Source: Ostreococcus lucimarinus CCE9901 (taxonomy: Eukaryota; Chlorophyta; Mamiellophyceae; Mamiellales; Bathycoccaceae). Taken from it: DNA of 64,000 bases. The stretch lies in contig NC_009362.1 in the NCBI RefSeq assembly GCF_000092065.1, positions 310,001 through 374,000 of the forward strand, in the 5' to 3' direction. Both the position numbers and the translations under genes were made by a program. The notes under the pieces were generated by a model that saw only the letters and a program-made list of their open reading frames with translations, did not search any database and was not told the DNA's origin. Shown piece after piece: positions 8,515-17,942 of this stretch. The number at the start of each line of letters is the position of its first letter. Within the stretch, counting starts at the first letter, position 1.

Positions 8515-10989
8515 CTAACGTCGCGCCACGCGATCGATTTCCTCCCCTGCGCGCGCGCAAAAGTCTACGAACCCGTCGTAGGCGCCCGGGGCGAACTCGC
8601 TCTCGAGTTCTTCCACCAAGCGCGCGTCCACAGGGGATGGGTCGTCCGCGCCTCCCAAGCGCACGTGCGTCACGCGAGGCAAAAACGTGCCCTCGAACGA
8701 TTGCTCGCGGATACGACGAATCTCGCGATCGAGCGCCGAGCCATGAGCGGGCGGACACGACGCAACGGCTTCGGGGCCGATGTAAGCGACGACAACTTCG
8801 TCGTCGCCTCGAATGAGGAGGACGCCGTTGGCTGCTTCCACCTCCTGCCGGCGAAGAGGCATGCGGCCTTTCGAGAATAATGATGACGACCCGTTGGTAC
8901 CGTCGATTGCATTTTCCTCACCTTCATTGCATTCCTCGAATGCGCGTAATTCTGGATACGCGTACGTTGCGGAGTCGTCGGCGTCGAACCGAAGCAAACG
9001 CGAGCGCGCTGCAACGCGAGCGTCCGGGTGCGAACCCATCGGATGGAGAATTTTCGAGCGCAGCAACCCGTAGACGAGTCTTGGAACGACATCGGTGACG
9101 AATTCAAATGTATTTGACGTCTTTCGCGCAGCGCTGGAGAACGCGATGAACCAATCCACGAGCGCTCGGCGTGCCTCGGTGGAGCCTTCTTCATCCGCCG
9201 TCATTAACGCTTGCCGAGCGAGCACACACATCACCGCGTTCGCGTCTACGTGCTTGTAGACGTCTCGCGCACTTCTTGCGATGTTTGCTCTGCATGAGTG
9301 TATGCGTCGGCGTCGACGACGATGCACGACAACCTCACCGGTGGCTCGATCGACGTCGCGTGTGATGCACGTATACTCGAATGCGAGTTGTATTTTGGGG
9401 TAACCACCGTTCAGGTCTTCCTCTAACCCCGCGCTCGTGGCGTAGTCGAAGTCGAACGCAAAAGTATCTTTTGTCGCACACGAAGCGATGTGATAAAGCC
9501 CAGGATAAGCTTTGTCCGCGTGTAACGATCCGTAAGCGTTGGCAATTTCCAAATCCGCCGTCGAACGGATGCGCAAAGTAGCGTTGATTGCCTTCTCGTT
9601 TCGAAGCAATCGATAGATATCACCGACTATTGGGATGTTTTGTGCATTTGGGTAGAGCAAGAAGGTACCCCCACTGCGCTCTGCGAGCGGCGCCAGAGTG
9701 GTCAAATCGTTGAAATCATCGCTCGTCACGACGACATCGACCTCCACACCTCGTATCAGGCATCGCTCACCGACACTTTCGTAGTGGTCGTGTGCGGGTA
9801 TCATCAAAGAGTCGGCCTCGCGAGAGGCGAATTCAAAATCCTCCATTGTCGGTCGAGCGTTTTCATGCAATAAAACGTCGGCGACAGACTTAGAGAGTCG
9901 ACCGACGTCGCAACTCCCGACACCTCGGCTCGGACCACCGCGAAGAAACGCTAACACTCGCGCACTCGAAATGAATCCATCGTCTACCGCTTGCTCGATA
10001 AAGGATAGTACTTCATCAAGTACCGGACCAAATATCCTTCCTTCGCTGCGCCCATCCGTTGTGGACATATCTCCGACGATACGATCGTCGATGGCGTCCG
10101 ATATGACGTCTTTCCACCCGGGCGTCGGCGTCAACAAAGACGTCAAAACGTCGCCAATCGAAGATACCACGTCTTGTACGCGTCGAATGAAACCGTGCTT
10201 CCTTGGATTGGCGTGTGAATCAAAATATTTCAAGCGCACGCCATCCACATCTTGGACATCTTTCGCGCCGACGTCGCTAAAATCAATCGCCTCGAGCGTG
10301 TCGCCGCGAAACGTAAATACGCCAAACCGTGCATCCTCGCCATCCAACGCCTCCATCGCGCTTCCGAGCGCCAACTTTACTAGTTCACAATATTCTTCCC
10401 CGGCTCCATTTAAATCCACGATCGCCACGATCGCGCGCGCGTTCCTCCGCGACGTACCCGCGGTCGAGGCGTCGTTTCGCACCGCTCGACGACGCCAGTC
10501 GTTCGCCTCCAGCGTCTCCGAAGCCTCCTCGGTCTCGACCTCGCTCTTACCGTCCGAAATAGTCTCGACCGCGACATCAAACTCGTACGTTTCCCCCGAT
10601 ATCTCCGGCAGCGCCTGAATCGCCGCTAACCCTTTGGAATACCTCGATCCTTTCGCCGCGTCTCGCCACAACGTGTACGTCCCGCACGCGCAGCACCGAA
10701 ACCCATTCGCATTCACTCGACAGTGCGCGCTGACGTATCCGTAACAGCTCGAGCACCTCGCGATGCGTTCGGGCGACTTCAGGCGCGCGATTCTTCGACA
10801 CACGGCGCGGCGATCGAGCGGGTTGACGACGATTCCCAACGGGATGTGCAACTCGCGCTTGAGCTCGGCGTCGCGAGGGAGCGCGGTGGTGGTCCAACGC
10901 ACCACCGCCGGCGTCGCGCGCTTGGACGAAGAGCGCGGTTTATCATCCATGACCGCCGGCGATGCGTTTTCGTCGGCAAACGGGCGCAT
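8515..10989 (-). CDS. Divergent Sec23/Sec24-family COPII coat protein
   Basis: Probable COPII coat component for ER export. The 824 residues are counted from the Met at 10989; an earlier in-frame Met at 11058 lies only 32 nt from the upstream gene's stop and is less likely. A Sec23/24 zinc finger CX2CX16CX2C (CSSCYGYVSAHCRVNANGFRCCACG region, Cys 79, 82, 99 and 102) is followed by a vWA-like trunk (AIVAIVDLNGAG..YCELVKLALGSAMEAL), a beta-sandwich, a helical region and a C-terminal gelsolin-like part (GVLLIRGDDEVVVAYIG). It is far from canonical Sec23 or Sec24 and resembles the extra plant Sec23-like proteins. Cargo role unknown. Confidence 0.75.
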   Translation of the reverse strand: MRPFADENASPAVMDDKPRSSSKRATPAVVRWTTTALPRDAELKRELHIPLGIVVNPLDRRAVCRRIARLKSPERIARCSSCYGYVSAHCRVNANGFRCCACGTYTLWRDAAKGSRYSKGLAAIQALPEISGETYEFDVAVETISDGKSEVETEEASETLEANDWRRRAVRNDASTAGTSRRNARAIVAIVDLNGAGEEYCELVKLALGSAMEALDGEDARFGVFTFRGDTLEAIDFSDVGAKDVQDVDGVRLKYFDSHANPRKHGFIRRVQDVVSSIGDVLTSLLTPTPGWKDVISDAIDDRIVGDMSTTDGRSEGRIFGPVLDEVLSFIEQAVDDGFISSARVLAFLRGGPSRGVGSCDVGRLSKSVADVLLHENARPTMEDFEFASREADSLMIPAHDHYESVGERCLIRGVEVDVVVTSDDFNDLTTLAPLAERSGGTFLLYPNAQNIPIVGDIYRLLRNEKAINATLRIRSTADLEIANAYGSLHADKAYPGLYHIASCATKDTFAFDFDYATSAGLEEDLNGGYPKIQLAFEYTCITRDVDRATGEVVVHRRRRRRIHSCRANIARSARDVYKHVDANAVMCVLARQALMTADEEGSTEARRALVDWFIAFSSAARKTSNTFEFVTDVVPRLVYGLLRSKILHPMGSHPDARVAARSRLLRFDADDSATYAYPELRAFEECNEGEENAIDGTNGSSSLFSKGRMPLRRQEVEAANGVLLIRGDDEVVVAYIGPEAVASCPPAHGSALDREIRRIREQSFEGTFLPRVTHVRLGGADDPSPVDARLVEELESEFAPGAYDGFVDFCARAGEEIDRVARR

Positions 10990-11090
10990 GACGCGCGGAT
11001 GAGGGCGTTGACTCTTGTGGATTAGAGCGCGCGCATCGAGGCGAGGAGTGGGGCGCATGCTAATTTTCTAATCTGGGTGCTACAAGTTGA

Positions 11091-12434
11091 TCATCGACCT
11101 CGAGAAGGTGCCTCGCGAATTTTCCAATTCACCCCGGCGGCGATTTTCGATTCGAAGAACGCCTCGAGACGATTGGCCGCTTTGAAATACGGAGTGTCGC
11201 GTGAGTTGTATATGCGACAGTTGTTGAACATCAAACGGAAGTCGGCGCAAAACATCTCCAAAGAGACGTAGTAATTCCCCGCCGAGACGCGTTCTTGGAT
11301 GAGTTCCATATCGACGGGATCCTTGACGACGTCGTAGTAGTCTGTGACTTCGAGCGGGTTCACGGGTGCGGCAAACGGCCACGCATCGGAGTGCGCCTGA
11401 ATCACGTTTACGATGGCTCTCATGAATTTATGCAAGTTTGCCTTCGTGGGTATGCCATCGCCGCATCCTGGGTGGACTAAACGGTACTTTGGTAGTCCTG
11501 GGTCCTCCCACTTCGCCTCTTTCAAGCCTTTGATGTGTTTGACGTCGATGGGGATATACTTGCCCTCGGCGCTCGGCTTGAAGTGGTCCTTCAATCCCGG
11601 GTAGACTTTGTGCGCCGTGCTCATCTCTCGTACCTTGGCCTCCACCGCCTTGCGCTGTTCTCGGATCTGATTCACAAAGTCCACGTAGGAGACGTGCCCA
11701 TCTAATTGACACTCCATAATCGTCCCACCGTCGTACTCTTTGATGTACCCGTACCACTTTTCGCGCTCCATCATGATTTCCTTTGTGAATCCTTGCTTTT
11801 GAAAGTACCCCACCGCATTGTTATCCGCGAACGTGATCAGGTGCGTCATATTTTCCTTTTCCTTAGCGTACTCCTTGATGTGATTCATCAACCGCGTACC
11901 GTATCCCTTCACCTGTTCATTTGCGCTCACCGCGCAAAAAGCAATCTCACCCATGCGTTGCTTCGGAAACGGCCTGTACGTGATCCCCCCGATGACGTTC
12001 CCATTCTTCATGCACAGCATCGAGTAATGTCTGGAGTCAAAAACCAACCGCACGATGTACTCCTTGGGCATATTCGGCAGCTGTTTGCTAAAAATGTTCT
12101 TCAGCGCCACGAGCAAGCGCGAATTCGCCTCGCTCCCGTCGTTTTTAATCACCTCCCACTTCAGCTCCCCATCACGCTCTTGCTTACGCAGGTGCGATTC
12201 TCGCGTGGCGTACGCCCCTCTCGACGGCGACACCGGCGACGTCGCCCCCGTCGCGCCCGCAGTCGCGCCCGTCGTCGTCGTTTGTTTATTCGGCGTTCCG
12301 TCCGCCGCCCCCGCGCCGTCCCTCGACCCGTTCGCGCCGCTCTCATCCGCGCGCGCGTGCTTCACGCCGCGCGCGCTTCCCGAGACATCATCCTGATCGC
12401 TCGCGTCCTCACGCGCGCGCGTGCCGCGCTGCAT
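11091..12434 (-). CDS. GCN5: GCN5 histone acetyltransferase with bromodomain
   Basis: Nuclear acetyltransferase, catalytic subunit of SAGA-type complexes, acting on histone H3 lysines. Length 447 residues. A disordered N-terminus is followed by the GNAT core (about 95-250: EYIVRLVFDSRHYSMLCMK, IAFCAVSANEQVKGYGTRLM with the Q-x-x-G-x-G acetyl-CoA loop, FADNNAVGYFQKQGF). The bromodomain lies at about 335-440 (WPFAAPVNPLEVTDYYDVVK, FNNCRIYNSRDTPYFKAANRL). The start ATG at 12434 is the first in frame. It is divergent from the PHD protein gene, 443 bp away. Confidence 0.95.
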   Translation of the reverse strand: MQRGTRAREDASDQDDVSGSARGVKHARADESGANGSRDGAGAADGTPNKQTTTTGATAGATGATSPVSPSRGAYATRESHLRKQERDGELKWEVIKNDGSEANSRLLVALKNIFSKQLPNMPKEYIVRLVFDSRHYSMLCMKNGNVIGGITYRPFPKQRMGEIAFCAVSANEQVKGYGTRLMNHIKEYAKEKENMTHLITFADNNAVGYFQKQGFTKEIMMEREKWYGYIKEYDGGTIMECQLDGHVSYVDFVNQIREQRKAVEAKVREMSTAHKVYPGLKDHFKPSAEGKYIPIDVKHIKGLKEAKWEDPGLPKYRLVHPGCGDGIPTKANLHKFMRAIVNVIQAHSDAWPFAAPVNPLEVTDYYDVVKDPVDMELIQERVSAGNYYVSLEMFCADFRLMFNNCRIYNSRDTPYFKAANRLEAFFESKIAAGVNWKIREAPSRGR

Positions 12435-12877
12435 CGCGCTCGCCGATCGCCGTTCCGCGCGATGTCCCGACGAGCTAATTCAACGCGCTCGCACGCCACC
12501 CGCGAGCGCGTCCGCGCGATCTCCTGCGCGCCGTGCGCTCGAAAAGATTTCTTCCGATCGCTCGAGCGCGCGGGCGCGTTCGACGCGCGCGGGCGCGGGC
12601 GTGTGCGGCCGCCGATCGTCGCGCACTCGCGCACCGTCGATCGAGGCGTTTTAAACGAGCGCCCGCGCGCGCGGACCGCAGAGCGCGACGCGACGGCGCG
12701 ACAGACGCGACGGTGCGGTCGTCGGGTGGAAGAAAACGCGCTCGATCGAACGGACGTCGAACGGGCGCGGGAGAGCCCGCGTGCGCGGCGTGGGGGTGGT
12801 TTGAAAGCGACGGGTGCGGGACGGTCGATCTGCAATCGCGCGCTTAAAGTCTCGCGCGAGCGCGTTCGTGACGGACG
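12435..12877. promoter_or_regulatory. Divergent GCN5/PHD-protein promoter region
   Basis: These 443 GC-rich bases separate the two ATGs. ORFs crossing the region are Arg-rich reading-frame noise. I see no clear motif or RNA gene. Confidence 0.4.
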
Positions 12878-15800
12878 ATGACGAACGATGAGGATTCCTT
12901 ACGTCGGGCGTCGCACTCGAGCGCGAGTTCGTGGCGGGCGTTGGTGCGTAAAGTGGCCGAACGCGCGCCGGATGGGGACGAAAGCGAAGACGCGCGCACG
13001 GCGACGCTAAGTGACCGGTTGTTGGCGACGCGAGAGGAGACGATTCTGATGGAGGAACACCCTGAATTGAAGCGTCAGAAAAAGCTAGAGGAGACAAACG
13101 ACGCGAGCAAGGTATGGGCGCTGGCACCGGGACAGAGCACGGTGAACGCGACGGCGGCACCTTTTTTAAAGTGGTGCGAGGAACATTTTAGAAACGTGAA
13201 TCGGCGAGATATAGAGGCTTTGGCGCCCATGGACGTGCATTTGATGGAAAGGGATGGCGACTACCTCGTTCCTGGTCTAGGAAGGCATTACATACACGGA
13301 TGGGACGAAGAGGATAAGGAAGAAGAGAAAAAGTTGATGGAGCGCAAACGCTTGGCGGTGCTCAACCGATCAGAGACGCCGTTGAAGAAGAAAAAGACGC
13401 CGAAGAAGACGCCAAAACCGAGATTGGACCCTACAAAGTATCAAATCACTCGTGTGTCGCCACTCGAACGCCCGGATGAAATTGCTGAGTGCTGCGGTGT
13501 TTGTTTCGATGGAGACTCATACGACGACAATCAAATTTTGTTTTGCGACAAGTGCGACATCGCTGTGCACCAGCTTTGCTACGGAATTCGAAAGATTCCT
13601 CAAGGTGATTGGATTTGCCGCTCGTGTAGCAGCCGCGGGGCCGCGAAAACGTGCTTCTTGTGCACCGAAAGAGGAGGTGCGCTCAAACCGACGGTGGACG
13701 GTCGTTGGGCGCATCTTTTTTGCGCGCAGTGGATTCCAGAGCTCTTCATTCAAAACGTCGACTCGATGGAGCCGATTAATGCGGCGCATCTGCTCCCTGA
13801 CCGAACGAACTTGACGTGTGTCATTTGTAGAGAGCATGGGGCTGGTGCTTGCATTCAGTGCGCTTACGGTAATTGTTCGGTACCATTTCATCCAATGTGC
13901 GCTCTGAAAGCCGGCGTTCGCATGGAGGTTCGATCGATGGAAAAATCGCAAGACTGTGATTACTTGTGCTATTGCGATAGGCACGTCAAGGAAATGGAGA
14001 GAAAGGCACAGAGAATAGCGAACGGGGAGAGTTCGACGGCGACGACGCCCGCAAAGACACCTGCGAAGGTTGAAGAGGCGTCCAAGGAGGACACGCCGCC
14101 ACCAACACCAAAAATAGAGGAAGATACCGCGCCAGCGTCGGCTCAAAAAGAGTCGGGAGCGTCACCCATTATTGGACGCGATCAAGCGACAACCATCGAC
14201 CATCCTATGAAGGAGTTGAATGCCAATGAGATTCGAAAACTCGTGCTGAACTTGTTCGACATGTCAGATTTCACCGCCGCGGACGTTGACGGTGTGAAAG
14301 AGGACGATTTCATGTCGTGGCTGAAAGAAGACACCGTCGTGACGCGCGAAAAAGATGACTCGCTGGGGACTCCCGTCAAGATCAAGGTTTCGATCAATCC
14401 GTGCGAAGTTGCGGCTCGCGAATGGCTGGTGCGCAGAGCGAAGATAGAGGTTTTGGCGCCGGTGAATCTTGATTGCGAAACAAAGCAAAACATCAGTGAT
14501 AGCGCCATGGATACGGCGACGGACTCGCCCGATGGGAAAGACGAGATCAACGAGGACACATTTTTGTATCCTCCGAGCGTTCCATATCCCATAGAAACGC
14601 TCGCTGACTACACAAAATTGATTCTTGATACCGTGAAAGTGCCGGCACTGCCGCAGACCGTGGAAGACATCATCCCCGAGCAAACCGGTTCGAACGGCGT
14701 TCCAACGAGCATGCGACCGCCCAAGTGTCAAGTTTGCCTCATTCGTAAACAAGGTGTTTGTGGCACGTCATCAGCACCGCCGAGATGTCATAGAAGGAGA
14801 GAAAATATGGAGAAGCTGCGCGCGGCGCAAATGGCTGAGCTGCAAGCGCAACTTGGTCCGGGCCAGTCTCTTCCCGATCCCGTGGAGGTTGTCAAGAAAG
14901 AGATCGCTCGCATTTCAACTCATACAGAGCTGCTCAAACTTGCACCCGATGATGAAGTCGTTGCTGAAATATTTCGAGCGCAGACTGTACTGGCGAGGAC
15001 GTCTTACATCAACCGAGAGCTCATCCAAAAACTCTTGACCAAGGTGGAGGAGGCATTGCCAGGAGAGGAGAAGATTCGAGAGGAGCAACAAAAGGCGCTC
15101 GAAGAGACAGCGCAATACGAAGAACGCTGGCGCGGAGGGCGATGGCGTATGGAACGCCTTCGAGCGGAAGGCAAAGAAGACGAAGCGCAATTTGATGGAG
15201 GCGAGCTCGCGGGCGCCGACATGTGCGACCCGCTCGTCGAGTCTGGCGCTATGGAGGACGCGCTCTGCTGCGTTTGCGCCGGAGGTGAGAGCGAATACCC
15301 GAACGAAATCGTATTCTGCGAAAGATGCGAGATGTGCGTTCATCAGCAGTGCTATGGTGTCACAAATATTCCCGAAGGTGAGTGGTTATGCTGGCCTTGC
15401 CATGAAACTGAACGCCTGGAGCGCGAAAACGGTTTACCGGGCACTCGTCCGCCTCGATACATGCGGGAAGCTGGCGATGGAGCCATGTATGACCCTCGTG
15501 TGCAATGTTTGCTTTGTCCAGTGAAGCGCGGCGCTTTAAGAACCGTGATCGATCCTCGTTTGCAAACTCCAAAGACTGGGGATACCGCCCCGGCGTCACC
15601 GCCACCTGTGCGCTCGCCGACATCCACGAAGACGGTGCCGGAGGGCAAAGCTAACGCGACAACAGATGACGATGCAGCCGCAAATCCTGAGCCGAGCGAT
15701 CCTATCACTCCGTTGACAAAGACACCAACTCGTGGACGTAACCGTTGGTGTCACGTCGTGTGCGCGCATTGGCAGCAGGGTATGGAAACTGATTTGTACC

Positions 15801-16501
15801 TCGATGGACCCGCGGCAGTGAGTGGCTTGGAAGACGTGCGCACGCAGTTCAAGAATGCCAGGTGCTCGGCTTGTCGACTCGACGACGGTGCGTGCATTCC
15901 TTGCTGCGCGACGGGATGTCACGTGGTCTTCCACCCGTTGTGCGCGCGTCGATGCGGCTGGCACATGCTTCCTTTACAATCTCCAGAGCCGCTCGCGTTT
16001 TGCGCTCGTCACAGCATCGACGAGCGCCGAAATCCGGGATCAACGATGCGATCGAGGTACAGCGCCAACACTAGCGGTGCTCGATTCGGTCAACGTGTCT
16101 CGAGCAAGAAGAAACGTACACCGACCGCAGACGAGATGGAAATGCTCCAACGTGCGCGTGTGGGCTTGGAAACCTTACGCCTGTTGTGCGATCGCGTCGT
16201 CAAGCGCGAAAAGCTCAAGCGATTGGAACTCGAGCAACATCACAAGCTTTGGGTCGCGCAAATTCTCGGTCAAGCCAGCGGCCCGGTCTACGGCATCAAC
16301 GACGACACCCAGGCCCACATCAAAATCCCTGACATCGCGAAGGATCGAAAATTAATCTTCCTCACCGCCGAAGAGGTCGAGAGGCTTCGAGACGACGTCG
16401 AATTCCGTCTCCCCGACGGCGTTCTCCTCGTCCCCGCCGAACCTCTCCGCTCTCCGTTTCGCGACGACGACGACGACGACGACGACGCGAACAAAAATTA
16501 G
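12878..16501 (+). CDS. Chromatin reader with two PHD-extended-PHD cassettes
   Basis: A 1207-residue nuclear protein. Cassette 1 starts near residue 206: a PHD finger (CCGVCFDGDSYDDNQILFC..CDIAVHQLCYG..GDWICRSC) followed by an extended PHD (CFLCTERGGALKPT..WAHLFCAQWIPE..FHPMCALKAG). Cassette 2 starts near residue 797: CCVCAGGESEYPNEIVFCER..CVHQQCYGVTNIPEGEWLC, then an extended PHD with a disordered Pro/Thr-rich insert. Such PZP cassettes occur in BRPF, JADE and AF10 proteins and read unmodified H3 and nucleosomal DNA. Two per protein is unusual. No bromodomain, PWWP or SET domain is visible. The tail is acidic (run of Asp). Divergence from GCN5 suggests work in histone acetylation (inference). 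Confidence 0.85.
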   Translation: MTNDEDSLRRASHSSASSWRALVRKVAERAPDGDESEDARTATLSDRLLATREETILMEEHPELKRQKKLEETNDASKVWALAPGQSTVNATAAPFLKWCEEHFRNVNRRDIEALAPMDVHLMERDGDYLVPGLGRHYIHGWDEEDKEEEKKLMERKRLAVLNRSETPLKKKKTPKKTPKPRLDPTKYQITRVSPLERPDEIAECCGVCFDGDSYDDNQILFCDKCDIAVHQLCYGIRKIPQGDWICRSCSSRGAAKTCFLCTERGGALKPTVDGRWAHLFCAQWIPELFIQNVDSMEPINAAHLLPDRTNLTCVICREHGAGACIQCAYGNCSVPFHPMCALKAGVRMEVRSMEKSQDCDYLCYCDRHVKEMERKAQRIANGESSTATTPAKTPAKVEEASKEDTPPPTPKIEEDTAPASAQKESGASPIIGRDQATTIDHPMKELNANEIRKLVLNLFDMSDFTAADVDGVKEDDFMSWLKEDTVVTREKDDSLGTPVKIKVSINPCEVAAREWLVRRAKIEVLAPVNLDCETKQNISDSAMDTATDSPDGKDEINEDTFLYPPSVPYPIETLADYTKLILDTVKVPALPQTVEDIIPEQTGSNGVPTSMRPPKCQVCLIRKQGVCGTSSAPPRCHRRRENMEKLRAAQMAELQAQLGPGQSLPDPVEVVKKEIARISTHTELLKLAPDDEVVAEIFRAQTVLARTSYINRELIQKLLTKVEEALPGEEKIREEQQKALEETAQYEERWRGGRWRMERLRAEGKEDEAQFDGGELAGADMCDPLVESGAMEDALCCVCAGGESEYPNEIVFCERCEMCVHQQCYGVTNIPEGEWLCWPCHETERLERENGLPGTRPPRYMREAGDGAMYDPRVQCLLCPVKRGALRTVIDPRLQTPKTGDTAPASPPPVRSPTSTKTVPEGKANATTDDDAAANPEPSDPITPLTKTPTRGRNRWCHVVCAHWQQGMETDLYLDGPAAVSGLEDVRTQFKNARCSACRLDDGACIPCCATGCHVVFHPLCARRCGWHMLPLQSPEPLAFCARHSIDERRNPGSTMRSRYSANTSGARFGQRVSSKKKRTPTADEMEMLQRARVGLETLRLLCDRVVKREKLKRLELEQHHKLWVAQILGQASGPVYGINDDTQAHIKIPDIAKDRKLIFLTAEEVERLRDDVEFRLPDGVLLVPAEPLRSPFRDDDDDDDDANKN

Positions 16502-16734
16502 CGTTCCACCGCGAGGTGGCACACCAACCATTTCATAGCAATTGTTGTTAGAAAGAAAGCCGGAACAAAGCGACTCGTCGCCGCGCCTCGCCATTTCGTC
16601 TCCGCACCGACGCGATCGACCGATCTATCGAACGACCGATCGCGCGACCGCACACGTCGTCGACGACCTCGCGCGCGCCCGCGAGCCGACGCGACGCGAC
16701 GCGCGTCCTCGACATCGCGCGCGCTCGAGCCTAA

Positions 16735-17889
16735 ATGGGGTGCAAACACTCGAAACACGCCGCGTCGCCGACGCCCGACGGCGACGGCGACGGCGATGCG
16801 CACGAATTCTTTGACGCCCAGGACACGTTGCTCGCGATGCCGAGCTTCATGCGCGCCAAGAGCCTGACTCGATTGAAGAGCGCGAACGATGAGAAGCTCG
16901 CGCGCGGAGGATCGCTCGCGCGATGGAAGAGCGCGTTGGGACCGGTGGAGACGCAGACGACTGGGGACATGGCGAAGTGCGTCGTGCCGGTGTTCGAGGC
17001 GGGGATGGAGACGCTGGCGGACGAGGCTGGAGACGCGTCGTGGAGCGAAAATCTTAGCGGGGAGGGATTTAAACTTCGAGGGAAGACGTACAAGCAGGAT
17101 AAGAAGAAGACGCCGAGCGGTGAACCGTTTTATAACGTAAAGGGGGTGTTGTCGTTTAAGAGCGACGAAAAGGTGGGCGATTGGATTAAAAACTTGTTCG
17201 CGGATGATCTAGGGAAGAAGATCAAGGGCCAAGTGCCGTCGGTGATCATCGTGAATATCATGGTTCCGGACTATAAACCGACGGGGGGGATGTTCGCGAA
17301 GAAGGAAAACGATGGTCCGGGTCACAACGTCGTGCTTTTGTGTAAAATCAGCGACTTCGCGCGGAAAACGTTGGAAGAGACAGAAGATTGGGAAACGCTG
17401 CCGGCTGATTTTAAATTGTTGATTAGATACGTCAAGGGCGATGGAACCGGAAATGTGGACACGCACCCACACGAACTGGCTGTTCGTCAGCAAACGAAGA
17501 TGGTCGTCATGGTTGTCGCAGGAAACGCAGCTTTACCGTGGATTGTTCGACAAGCGGTGAACCACGGTAACGGTAAACCTTTCATGGTGAACCGAACTTC
17601 TTCTTACATCGAGCGATCCGGCGCTTTGGAAATCAACGTCGACGCTCACAACTTCAGTAACGTTGCGCTGAACGGCTTGAGGACCGTGCACACGTCGCTC
17701 GGTAAACTGATCCTCGACGTCGGTGCGACGGTTCAAGGGGAGACCGAATATGAGCTCCCCGAGAGATTGTTGTTTTCGTGCAGGATAAACTACGCCAAGA
17801 TAGAACGCATCGTAGCGCACGTCGATATGCTCGAGGCTTACCCGAAAGACCGCGCCTGGTTGAACGATATCCGCAAAAGACTCGAGTAG
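16735..17889 (+). CDS. EDR2-like protein (DUF1336), probably N-myristoylated
   Basis: A 384-residue protein starting MGCKHSKH, a good N-myristoylation/palmitoylation signal for membrane attachment. From about residue 95 it matches the EDR2 C-terminal domain (SWSENLSGEGFKLRGKTYKQ, PSVIIVNIMVPDYKPTGGMF, HNVVLLCKISDFARKTLEE, GNAALPWIVRQAVNHGNGKP, LLFSCRINYAKIERIVAHVD). Plant EDR2 proteins also carry PH and START lipid-binding domains; these are absent here, so this is a minimal form. The lipid-related role is inferred from the family. Confidence 0.82.
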   Translation: MGCKHSKHAASPTPDGDGDGDAHEFFDAQDTLLAMPSFMRAKSLTRLKSANDEKLARGGSLARWKSALGPVETQTTGDMAKCVVPVFEAGMETLADEAGDASWSENLSGEGFKLRGKTYKQDKKKTPSGEPFYNVKGVLSFKSDEKVGDWIKNLFADDLGKKIKGQVPSVIIVNIMVPDYKPTGGMFAKKENDGPGHNVVLLCKISDFARKTLEETEDWETLPADFKLLIRYVKGDGTGNVDTHPHELAVRQQTKMVVMVVAGNAALPWIVRQAVNHGNGKPFMVNRTSSYIERSGALEINVDAHNFSNVALNGLRTVHTSLGKLILDVGATVQGETEYELPERLLFSCRINYAKIERIVAHVDMLEAYPKDRAWLNDIRKRLE

Positions 17890-17942
17890 TGCGTGTAAGT
17901 TTATTTCGTCGTAAATAAATCTGACAATTCGCTACTGTTTGT

